DNA from: JAYQPQ01 sp038145405
GTDB taxonomy: Bacteria > Pseudomonadota > Gammaproteobacteria > Pseudomonadales > GM7GCV1
Length of the DNA: 24,107 nucleotides
Reading direction: 5' to 3'
Assembly (NCBI GenBank): GCA_038145405.1
Contig: JAYQPQ010000028.1
Span: forward strand, 1-24,107
How positions within the stretch are numbered: position 1 is the first letter of the stretch; the number at the start of each line of letters is the position of its first letter. Below the pieces are notes generated by a model. It did not search any database, had not been told where the DNA came from, and saw nothing but the letters and a program-made list of their open reading frames with translations. Positions 1-6,441 of this stretch are shown here, one piece after another. The position numbers and the translations under genes were made by a program.

Positions 1-1311
1 ACCCACAAACTCTTTCACGAGGCCGTGCGCAGTCAGCGCCGGGGTCTACTGGTGGTCGACGAGGAACATCGCTTTGGCGTGCGCCAGAAGGAGAAACTCA
101 AGGCCATCCGCGCCGAGGTGGACGTGCTCACGCTGACCGCGACTCCCATTCCGCGCACCCTGAATATGGCCATGGCGTCTATTCGCGACCTGTCCATTAT
201 CGCTACCCCGCCGGCACGGCGACTGGCCGTGAAAACCTTTGTACGCCGCGACGACACACGCACCCTTGAAGAGGCCATTCGCCGCGAACTCATGCGCGGT
301 GGTCAGGTTTACCTGCTGCATAACGAAATTCGTTCCATCGAGCGACGCGCCGAGGAAGTACGCAAGCTGGTTCCCGATGCTCGCGTCGCAGTAGCCCACG
401 GCCAGATGCGCGAGCAGGAGCTGGAGCGCATCGTCGGGGATTTCTATCACCAGCGTTTCGACATTCTGGTGTGCACCACCATTATCGAAACCGGTATCGA
501 CATCCCCACCGTCAATACCATCATCATCGACCGTGCCGATAAATTTGGCTTGGCACAACTACACCAGTTGCGCGGGCGCGTCGGACGCTCGCACCACCAG
601 GCTTATGCCTACCTGCTGACTATCGATCCATCCGCGATGACGCCGGATGCGGAGAAGCGCCTGGCGGCCATTCAGGAGGCAGACCACCTCGGCTGTGGCT
701 TTACGCTGGCAACGCACGACCTGGAAATTCGCGGCGCCGGGGAACTGCTCGGCGACGAGCAGAGCGGTCAGATACAAACCCTGGGCTTCGAGCTCTACCA
801 GCAGATGTTGACCAAGGCGGTGCGGCAACTGCAGACCGGCGAACTGGAACAGGATGAAGAGCAGGAAGTAGAAATTCAGTTGGGCGTTGCGGCACTGATT
901 CCCGATGACTACCTACCGGATGTGAATACCCGTCTGCAGCTCTACAAGCGCATCGCTGGCAGCACAGACGCCGGCCAGCTGGAGCAGTTGCAGATCGAAA
1001 TGATCGACCGTTTTGGCCTGCTGCCAGCCGCTGCCAAGATCCTGTTTCGCCTGACGTTGATGAAACAGTTGGCACGCCAGCTCGGCGTGCGCAAAATCAG
1101 TGGCGGCGATACCGGCGGTTCATTGCACTTCATCGAGCGCCCGCCGATGGACCCCCTGCGCCTGATCGAGCTGGTACAGGCCGAGCCGAAGCGTTATCGC
1201 TTCCAGGGAGCCAGCCGATTACAATTCCAGGATGACCTTGCTGAGCCAAACCGGCGTCTGGAGTTTGTTGAAGCCCTGCTCGCACGGCTGTGCGCACCGG
1301 AGTCGCGCTGA
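1..1311 (+). CDS. mfd: Transcription-repair coupling factor Mfd, C-terminal part (5' truncated by window)
   Basis: Mfd recognises RNA polymerase stalled at DNA lesions, removes it by ATP-driven translocation and recruits UvrA for nucleotide excision repair. The reading frame is open from base 1, so the start lies outside the window; 436 residues are visible, and the family is usually about 1150 long, so roughly the N-terminal 700 are missing. Visible parts are the DEEHRFG box (helicase motif II), the TATPIPRTL motif III, the second RecA lobe with ETGIDIP and the motif VI segment QLRGRVGRS, then the C-terminal TRCF domain (from about residue 290) that binds UvrA. The gene ends in TGA one base before the next start, so it probably shares a transcript with the CsiV-like gene. 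Family assignment is firm. Confidence 0.97.
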   Translation, partial: THKLFHEAVRSQRRGLLVVDEEHRFGVRQKEKLKAIRAEVDVLTLTATPIPRTLNMAMASIRDLSIIATPPARRLAVKTFVRRDDTRTLEEAIRRELMRGGQVYLLHNEIRSIERRAEEVRKLVPDARVAVAHGQMREQELERIVGDFYHQRFDILVCTTIIETGIDIPTVNTIIIDRADKFGLAQLHQLRGRVGRSHHQAYAYLLTIDPSAMTPDAEKRLAAIQEADHLGCGFTLATHDLEIRGAGELLGDEQSGQIQTLGFELYQQMLTKAVRQLQTGELEQDEEQEVEIQLGVAALIPDDYLPDVNTRLQLYKRIAGSTDAGQLEQLQIEMIDRFGLLPAAAKILFRLTLMKQLARQLGVRKISGGDTGGSLHFIERPPMDPLRLIELVQAEPKRYRFQGASRLQFQDDLAEPNRRLEFVEALLARLCAPESR

Positions 1312-1312
1312 C

Positions 1313-2323
1313 ATGCGCTGGCTGACCGCGGTGCTGCTTGGGCTGCTCGCTGCACTGCCCGTTCAGGCGCAGACCTGGTACGAGGTGGAAGTGCTGATAT
1401 TTAGTCAATCGCATCCGGACCTCTACTCACCCGGTGCCAGCGAAGAAGCCTGGCCTGACACCCTGCGCCCCACCTGGCCGGAGCCCCTGATCCGATTCGG
1501 TCCGGCTGCCGGCCCCAGCCCGGCGTTGCGCGTCCTGCCAAATAATCAGCGCCGGCTGAACAACGATGCCTATGCCCTGCGCGTGACCGACGGCTATCAG
1601 GTACTTTGGCATCAGGCCTGGCGCCAACCGCTGCTGGATCAAACCCGTTCACCCTGGATCCAGATCGAGGCCGGCGCCGACCAGAACGGCCAGCGCGAGC
1701 TGGAGGGCGCCTTGCGCATTTATCTGGAACGCTTTCTGCATATCGACACCGAACTCTGGCTGAGTCGGTTTGCTGATCCGAATGCCTTGCCGGCATTGGA
1801 ACAGGCGGATCAGCTACCCCCCTTTAGCCTGCCCGACGCTCCCTTCGTCGCCAGCGCCTGTCAATTCTTTGCCCAGTCCTGGCCGAGCAACCTGAGCATG
1901 GAGGTTCCCAGCCTGCGCCCGGGACAGCGCATCGACGACTGGTGGTTCCCGCCTTTCAACTGCGCAATCGACAGCCAGCAGTTTGCCGCCGGCTTGCCGA
2001 TTGGCGCAGCAATCGATCCCTATGTCCGCATCGATCCTCCCCTCATCCGCTATCGGGTTCTCGCTGCCGATGGCGAGACCCCGCTGGACGAACCCGTGGA
2101 GATACAGGCACAGCTGCGGCAACCCGAACAAGAAGCAAACGCGGTGGCAACGGAAGCATTAAAGGAAGCGCAGCAGATGGCACGCCACTGGCAGATCGAA
2201 CAGATTATTCCGGTGCGTCAGAGCCGCCGCATGCGCTCTGGCGAACTGCACTACATCGACCACCCGGCGCTGGGCCTGCTGGTACTCGTCAGTCCGGTCG
2301 AAGCGCCAATCCTTCAGCCCTGA
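1313..2323 (+). CDS. csiV: CsiV-like periplasmic peptidoglycan-binding protein
   Basis: The 336-residue product starts with a classical signal peptide (MRWLTAV..., hydrophobic core, likely cut after PVQA) followed by WYEVEVLIFSQ, typical of the CsiV family found next to mfd. In Vibrio cholerae, CsiV binds peptidoglycan in the periplasm and supports LpoA/PBP1A-dependent wall synthesis; the same role here is inferred from family and position. The ATG at 1313 is chosen because it lies one base after the mfd stop and gives a good signal peptide; the frame continues upstream to 1232 but only inside mfd. The protein is longer than the Vibrio one, with a poorly recognisable middle. Its 3' end overlaps the convergent MscS gene by 10 bases. 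Confidence 0.65.
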   Translation: MRWLTAVLLGLLAALPVQAQTWYEVEVLIFSQSHPDLYSPGASEEAWPDTLRPTWPEPLIRFGPAAGPSPALRVLPNNQRRLNNDAYALRVTDGYQVLWHQAWRQPLLDQTRSPWIQIEAGADQNGQRELEGALRIYLERFLHIDTELWLSRFADPNALPALEQADQLPPFSLPDAPFVASACQFFAQSWPSNLSMEVPSLRPGQRIDDWWFPPFNCAIDSQQFAAGLPIGAAIDPYVRIDPPLIRYRVLAADGETPLDEPVEIQAQLRQPEQEANAVATEALKEAQQMARHWQIEQIIPVRQSRRMRSGELHYIDHPALGLLVLVSPVEAPILQP

Positions 2324-3420
2324 GGCGCGTCGCCGCGTCGGGCAATATCTGGCGTGTGAACGGTGGAGGTTGGGAAGGCGATTTCCGCACCGGCCTCGCG
2401 AATGATGCGTTCAACCCGAAACAACACATCCTGTTTGACCTGGTGATACTCCTGCCAGTTGGTGGTGCGGGTGAAAGTGTAGATAAAAAAGTCCAGCGAG
2501 CTCGGCGCAAAGGTGTTGAAGTTGACCATGAGCGTCTGATCGGTATCGATGTCCTCGTGGTTCAGCAGCATCTCCCTAACCTTTTCCACAATGCCCGGCA
2601 AAAGCGCCGCATCGGCGTAGCGCACTCCCACGGTTTCATGAATGCGACGGTTCGACATGCGCGAAGGGTTTTCCACCGAGATGGTATTGAAGGTGGCGTT
2701 GGGTACATAAAGCGGCCGTTTGTCGAAAGTGCGAATCACCACACGGCGCCAGCCGATGTCTTCCACCGTGCCCTCGATCTCCTGATCGGGCGAACGAATC
2801 CAGTCACCTACCGCGAAGGGCTTATCCAGATAAATCGTCAGCGCACCAAAAAAATTGGCTAGCAGATCGCGGGCGGCAAAGCCCACGGCGATACCACCGA
2901 TGCCGCCAAAGGCGAGCACGCCGGAAATGCTGAATCCCAGAGTCTGCAAAATCACCAGCGCGGCAGTCACGACGATGGATGCCCGCACCAGGTTGCCCAG
3001 CGCCTTGGCCGTGGTGATGTCCATCGGCTTTTCCAGGTAGCCATCTGCGCTCAGATTTTTTTCGGCCCGGCGGATAAAACGCAGCGAACCCCAGGCGACC
3101 AGGGCGATGACAAAGACCCGGTTGAGCGTGCCGATCGCATCGCCCCAGGCCAGCTCGGTGAGTCGCGCCATGATCAGGGCGGCGAAGTTGATACCGAATA
3201 ACCAGATGGCCAGCTCGATCGGACCGGAAAGCGAAAATATCAGGGCATCGTCCCACACATTGCGGGTTTTCTCGGCTCTGGCCAGCGCCTTGCGGAACAG
3301 GCGCGAGACCAGAAAATGCAGCAGCATCACTGCCAGCACAATAGAAAACACCCAGAGTATCCAGTGGTCGGCGAGACTGGCGTCCCAGCTCTGCAGCAAA
3401 TTCTCTACCATATCGTTCAT
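2314..3420 (-). CDS. MscS-family mechanosensitive channel, YnaI-like
   Basis: This is a 368-residue inner-membrane channel that would open under membrane tension and release solutes during hypo-osmotic shock. Hydrophobic segments lie at about residues 20-40, 62-84, 100-116 and 148-164, followed by the pore helix (FGGIGGIAVGFAARDLLANF, about 171-190) rich in Gly and Ala. The beta domain (YLDKPFAVGDWIRSPD, EGTVEDIGWR, PLYVPNATF) and the soluble alpha/beta domain follow. The segment from about 165 to 260 resembles E. coli YnaI closely, so I place it with the YnaI type rather than MscS itself. The ATG overlaps the nagZ stop (ATGA), which indicates translational coupling with nagZ. The stop lies inside the end of the convergent csiV-like gene. 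Confidence 0.9.
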   Translation of the reverse strand: MNDMVENLLQSWDASLADHWILWVFSIVLAVMLLHFLVSRLFRKALARAEKTRNVWDDALIFSLSGPIELAIWLFGINFAALIMARLTELAWGDAIGTLNRVFVIALVAWGSLRFIRRAEKNLSADGYLEKPMDITTAKALGNLVRASIVVTAALVILQTLGFSISGVLAFGGIGGIAVGFAARDLLANFFGALTIYLDKPFAVGDWIRSPDQEIEGTVEDIGWRRVVIRTFDKRPLYVPNATFNTISVENPSRMSNRRIHETVGVRYADAALLPGIVEKVREMLLNHEDIDTDQTLMVNFNTFAPSSLDFFIYTFTRTTNWQEYHQVKQDVLFRVERIIREAGAEIAFPTSTVHTPDIARRGDAPQG

Positions 3421-4439
3421 GCGTCGCCTCCCTGTTGGGTCAGTTCGAGGAAGTGCTGGGCCTGCTCGTACCAGGGGTGGTCACTAATTGAGTCCGTATC
3501 CCAGCGGCGCCGTGCACGCATGGGCGTCCAGTCCAGTGGCGCCAGATAACGCTGACGCGACAACCAGTCTGCCACTTCCACCGCACCGTCGCGGTTATTG
3601 CACAGGATAAGCATGTCGCATCCCGCTTGCAGCGCCAGTTCGGCGCGCCGCGCGTAGGAACCGGCGCCAGCGGCGCCTTCCATACTCAGGTCGTCGCTGA
3701 ACACCCGGCCGCGAAATTGCAGTCGTTGGCGCAGGATTTCCTGCAGCCAGTGCGAAGAAAAGCTAACCAGTTGTTCGTCTACCTGCAAAAAGCGGATATG
3801 CGCCGACATCACGGCATCCAGCTTTCCAGCCAGTTGCCGGTAAGGCAACAGATCGAAATCCCAGAGTTGCTCCAGACTGCGCGTATCGGTCGGCAGTTCG
3901 AGATGACTGTCCCCGGCTACGCCGCCGTGACCGGGAAAATGCTTGCCGGTGGCCGCCATCCCCGCTGCATGCATGCCTTCCAGATAGGCGCCCGCCGAAC
4001 GTGCGACCAGGCCGGCATCGGCGCCGAGCGAACGATCACCAATGACCTTGGAAGGCACCAGTGCCAAATCCAGCACCGGTGCAAAGCTGATATCCAGGCC
4101 GTGGGCAATGACTTCTGCTGCCATTAACCAGGCAAGACTGCGCGCCGCTTCAACAGCCTGACGCTCGTCACGCTCCGCCAGGGCGCCGATGGCAGCCAGG
4201 GGCGGCAGGCGGTGGAAGCCACTTTGCAATCGTTGTACCCGGCCGCCCTCCTGATCCACAGCGATCAGCATACCCGGGCTGATCCGGCGCACCTCGTCGG
4301 TGAGCGCGCGCAACTGAGCCGGGCTCCGGTAGTTGCGTGCGAACAGAATCAAACCTCCCACGACGGGACGCGCCAGTAACTCACGGTCGTCCGGAGTCAA
4401 CTCCTGCCCGGCGAGATCCAGCATCAACCTGGCACTCAA
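3417..4439 (-). CDS. nagZ: Beta-N-acetylhexosaminidase NagZ
   Basis: NagZ is a cytoplasmic glycoside hydrolase family 3 enzyme that removes N-acetylglucosamine from anhydromuropeptides during peptidoglycan recycling; its products can act as ampC inducers in other species. Visible signatures are AVDQEGGRVQR (60-70), the family motif KHFPGHG (166-172), the catalytic dyad region GDSH (D177, H179) and the nucleophile segment FSDDLSMEGA (about 247-256). Length 340 is normal. The start is read as TTG at 4439: AAGGGAG lies six bases upstream, and the resulting N-terminus (SARLMLDL) matches the usual extension before MLD. The in-frame ATG at 4424 has no ribosome site at a good distance. The MscS gene follows with an ATGA overlap. 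Confidence 0.95.
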   Translation of the reverse strand: MSARLMLDLAGQELTPDDRELLARPVVGGLILFARNYRSPAQLRALTDEVRRISPGMLIAVDQEGGRVQRLQSGFHRLPPLAAIGALAERDERQAVEAARSLAWLMAAEVIAHGLDISFAPVLDLALVPSKVIGDRSLGADAGLVARSAGAYLEGMHAAGMAATGKHFPGHGGVAGDSHLELPTDTRSLEQLWDFDLLPYRQLAGKLDAVMSAHIRFLQVDEQLVSFSSHWLQEILRQRLQFRGRVFSDDLSMEGAAGAGSYARRAELALQAGCDMLILCNNRDGAVEVADWLSRQRYLAPLDWTPMRARRRWDTDSISDHPWYEQAQHFLELTQQGGDA

Positions 4440-4685
4440 GATCGGCTCCCTTGGTTCGGTTCGGTTAGAAGATTTATTTCTTAAACCTGAAGGGATTATT
4501 TTATCGGGCTCTTAAAAGATAGACTACGACTCATATTTGCAGCGCTTTTCAACAATGAATTCATGGGCTTAGATTTTCCAGTCCGGCCCAGACGCAGCCC
4601 CCGCCGCCGGGGCGAGTTAAGTTGACCCTTCAGATGACAAGTTTGAATATGAGGCGACAGGACTAATCGCAGGCAGGAGTGTTTT
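4440..4685. other. Divergent intergenic region between nagZ and the DUF6763-like gene
   Basis: These 246 bases contain no convincing ORF. The half nearest nagZ is AT-rich (4465-4560), unlike the surrounding GC-rich DNA, and is the likely place for the nagZ promoter, although I find no good -35/-10 pair there. A GC-rich inverted repeat, GCCCC-7-GGGGC (4597-4613), sits just upstream of the plus-strand promoter described separately. Confidence 0.6.
4622..4650 (+). promoter_or_regulatory. Predicted sigma-70 promoter of the DUF6763-like gene
   Basis: TTGACC (4622-4627) and GAATAT (4645-4650) are separated by exactly 17 bases, five of six and four of six matches to consensus. Transcription would begin near 4657, about 30 bases ahead of the ATG at 4686. 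The ribosome site AGGAG (4675-4679) follows. Confidence 0.55.
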
Positions 4686-4997
4686 ATGGCTAACCTCGCA
4701 CCGGCAATCGGGGACTGGTTTATCGACCGCTCCCAGCAGCAGCTTTTCGAAGTAGTGGCCATCGACGAACATGCCAGCACCATCGAGGTTCAGTATCTGG
4801 ATGGTGAAGTCAGCGAGATTGATCTCGACTCCTGGGGCTTGTTGCCGATTGAAACGGCCGCCCCGCCGGAGGATTGGTCGGCCCCCTTCGAAGTCGATGC
4901 GGAAGACATGGATAACGAGCTACACCTGGCCTCACCTGCCTATGATCCACTGAGCCTGCTTGAATCGGAGATGTTCGAAGGCTTCGACGAGTTCTGA
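4686..4997 (+). CDS. Small acidic conserved protein, DUF6763-like
   Basis: A 103-residue, strongly acidic cytoplasmic protein without signal peptide or membrane segment. The N-terminal half (IGDWFID, LFEVVAIDEHASTIEVQYLD, DLDSW, PPEDWSAPFE) looks like a small beta-rich fold and resembles, from memory, the DUF6763 family of gammaproteobacterial proteins of unknown function. The C-terminal third is acidic and probably flexible. The start is well supported by AGGAG six bases upstream of ATG. It lies upstream of lexA with a 78-base gap that holds the SOS box. It could therefore be expressed alone from its own promoter, with some read-through into lexA. No function can be assigned. Confidence 0.75.
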   Translation: MANLAPAIGDWFIDRSQQQLFEVVAIDEHASTIEVQYLDGEVSEIDLDSWGLLPIETAAPPEDWSAPFEVDAEDMDNELHLASPAYDPLSLLESEMFEGFDEF

Positions 4998-5028
4998 GCA
5001 CAGGCGCCCCCTCAGCGGGACTTCTCAA

Positions 5029-5066
5029 TCCCTGAATACTGGATATAATGACAGTATATTCAGGGA
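5029..5066. promoter_or_regulatory. SOS box (LexA operator) and -10 of lexA, inside a longer palindrome
   Basis: The core TACTGGATATAATGACAGTA (5037-5056) fits the gammaproteobacterial LexA box CTG-N10-CAG exactly (CTG 5039-5041, CAG 5052-5054). The -10 hexamer TATAAT (5044-5049) lies inside it, so LexA binding would block RNA polymerase; the -35 is poor. The box is framed by further inverted arms, TCCCTGAATA (5029-5038) and TATATTCAGGGA (5055-5066), which match apart from a two-base insertion. Autoregulation of lexA follows from established SOS biology. Confidence 0.9.
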
Positions 5067-5075
5067 GCCTGAGAC

Positions 5076-5672
5076 GTGAAAAAACTCACTGGCCGACAAC
5101 AGCAGATTCTCGATTTTCTGTCCGATCACATTCAGTCGACGGGCATGCCGCCAACGCGCGCCGAAATTGCCTCGGAACTGGGATTTCGTTCGCCCAACGC
5201 CGCCGAAGACCATCTCAAGGCGCTGGAACGCAAGGGCGTCATTGAGCTCGTGCCTGGTGCCTCGCGTGGCATCCGCGTGGTGGATGCCGAGCCGGAGGGG
5301 CTACCCATCATCGGCTCGGTCGCCGCTGGCAGACCGGTGCTCGCCGTGGAAAACGTCGATGATCACCTCGGCCTCAGGGCGGATTTCTTTTCGCCACCAG
5401 CGCACTACCTGCTACGGGTGAAGGGTCTTAGCATGAAGGATGCAGGCATCCTCGAAGGCGACCTGATCGCCGTCAATCGCGAACGCGAAGCGCGCAATGG
5501 CGACATCGTGGTGGCCCGCATCGACGATGAAGTTACCGTTAAACGCCTTCAGAAAAGTGCCAAGGGAGTCGAGCTGCATCCGGAGAATCCGGATTTCGAG
5601 GTGATCCGGGTCGATCCGGAGCGCTGTGATTTTGCCCTCGAGGGCGTGGTGGTTGGCCTTTTGCGGCTCTAG
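5076..5672 (+). CDS. lexA: SOS repressor LexA
   Basis: LexA represses DNA-damage genes and inactivates itself by RecA-stimulated cleavage. The 198-residue protein has the winged-helix N-terminus (residues 1-70; recognition region TRAEIASELGFRSPNAAEDH) and the S24 peptidase C-terminus. The cleavage site A84-G85 (SVAAGRP), nucleophile S119 (KGLSM) and K156 (TVKRL) occupy the same positions as in E. coli, so the protein should be fully autoproteolytic. The start is GTG at 5076, with AGGGAG (5062-5067) eight bases upstream. The SOS box lies directly ahead of the ribosome site. Nothing resembling sulA follows; the next gene is convergent and begins its 3' end nine bases on. Confidence 0.98.
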   Translation: MKKLTGRQQQILDFLSDHIQSTGMPPTRAEIASELGFRSPNAAEDHLKALERKGVIELVPGASRGIRVVDAEPEGLPIIGSVAAGRPVLAVENVDDHLGLRADFFSPPAHYLLRVKGLSMKDAGILEGDLIAVNREREARNGDIVVARIDDEVTVKRLQKSAKGVELHPENPDFEVIRVDPERCDFALEGVVVGLLRL

Positions 5673-5681
5673 TTTCGGTCG

Positions 5682-5921
5682 TTAGTGCAGGATGCGACCC
5701 TCGGCGTCGCGTTCGATCCCAACATCCTCAACGATACTTTCAACGCGCTGAATACCGGCCTCAATCATGGTTTTGGCGACCTCGCCCTGCGCATTGCTTA
5801 AAAAGGCCATAGCCTGGGGCGAAAAACGCACGACGACGACAGGCTCTTCCTCGGCATCGGTGCGCTGCAGGGCGTACTCGCCTTCGTCGAGTTCAACGAT
5901 TTCATAGAGTGGTGTGCTCAT
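5682..5921 (-). CDS. Conserved 79-residue protein of unknown function
   Basis: The product starts MSTPLYEIVELDEGEYALQR, then has VVVVRFSPQAMAFL and a helical, acidic C-terminus (VESIVEDVGIERDAEGRILH). There is no signal peptide or membrane segment. I do not recognise a named domain, although a similar small protein between lexA and topA occurs in Pseudomonas as I recall. It is the last gene of a minus-strand run topA - DUF6586-like - this gene, 16 bases after the preceding stop. The ribosome site is weak, which suits translation coupled to the upstream gene. Its 3' end faces lexA with nine bases between the stops and no terminator. Confidence 0.75.
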   Translation of the reverse strand: MSTPLYEIVELDEGEYALQRTDAEEEPVVVVRFSPQAMAFLSNAQGEVAKTMIEAGIQRVESIVEDVGIERDAEGRILH

Positions 5922-5937
5922 GGCACGATTTTACCAC

Positions 5938-6441
5938 TCAATACTCCACCATGACATTGCGGTGTCGATCGGAGATTTCCTCCAGCCGGCGCAGCCAATC
6001 CTCCAGTCGCGCCTGGTCCAGATCGCGATTACTCAGCGAGCGCAGGCTGATCATACCCTCGGGACGTGACTGCGGTTGCTCCTTGCCGGGCTCGGGCGGC
6101 GCTGCAAAAAAATGTTGCCAGCAGTCGATCAGTTCAGCGAGAAAGCCATTGCGGCGCAGTTCCACCAGTTCGGCCACCTCTCCCGGTGTTTTGCCTGCGG
6201 CGGCAAGCGCACTTTGCAGTTGGCTCAGCTCGCTGATCTGGCCGGGCTGCGGCACCTGATAGTTGGCCGCCAGTTCGCGCAGCATCTCGAGATAGGCCCG
6301 ATAGAGGTGGAATAGAGCCGATTCGAGCAGGCCGGTATGACGCAACCGGGCACTGGCGGAAGTGCCTTCCGGCGGAATTTGCAAATGCTGACCCGCCAGC
6401 ACCAACTGCCGGTTGACGCGCTGGGAAAAAGGATTGGCCAT
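5938..6441 (-). CDS. DUF6586-like protein, coupled to topA
   Basis: A 167-residue predicted helical, soluble protein, starting MANPFSQRVNRQLVLAG. Its central part (LLESALFHLYRAYLEMLRELA) resembles, from memory, the DUF6586 family encoded beside topA in Pseudomonas; function unknown. The ATG at 6441 shares its A with the topA stop (TGATG), a strong sign of translational re-initiation. A longer reading frame begins at 6489 but would run through the topA end and adds residues that do not look conserved, so the short start is preferred. The C-terminal part contains a Pro/Gln-rich stretch (PPEPGKEQPQSRPEG) and ends in a charged helix. Confidence 0.7.
   Translation of the reverse strand: MANPFSQRVNRQLVLAGQHLQIPPEGTSASARLRHTGLLESALFHLYRAYLEMLRELAANYQVPQPGQISELSQLQSALAAAGKTPGEVAELVELRRNGFLAELIDCWQHFFAAPPEPGKEQPQSRPEGMISLRSLSNRDLDQARLEDWLRRLEEISDRHRNVMVEY

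Noticed and set aside
1942..2862. A 306-codon plus-strand frame running from csiV into the MscS gene
   Set aside because: It reads csiV in another frame and then the antisense of the channel gene; no coherent protein.
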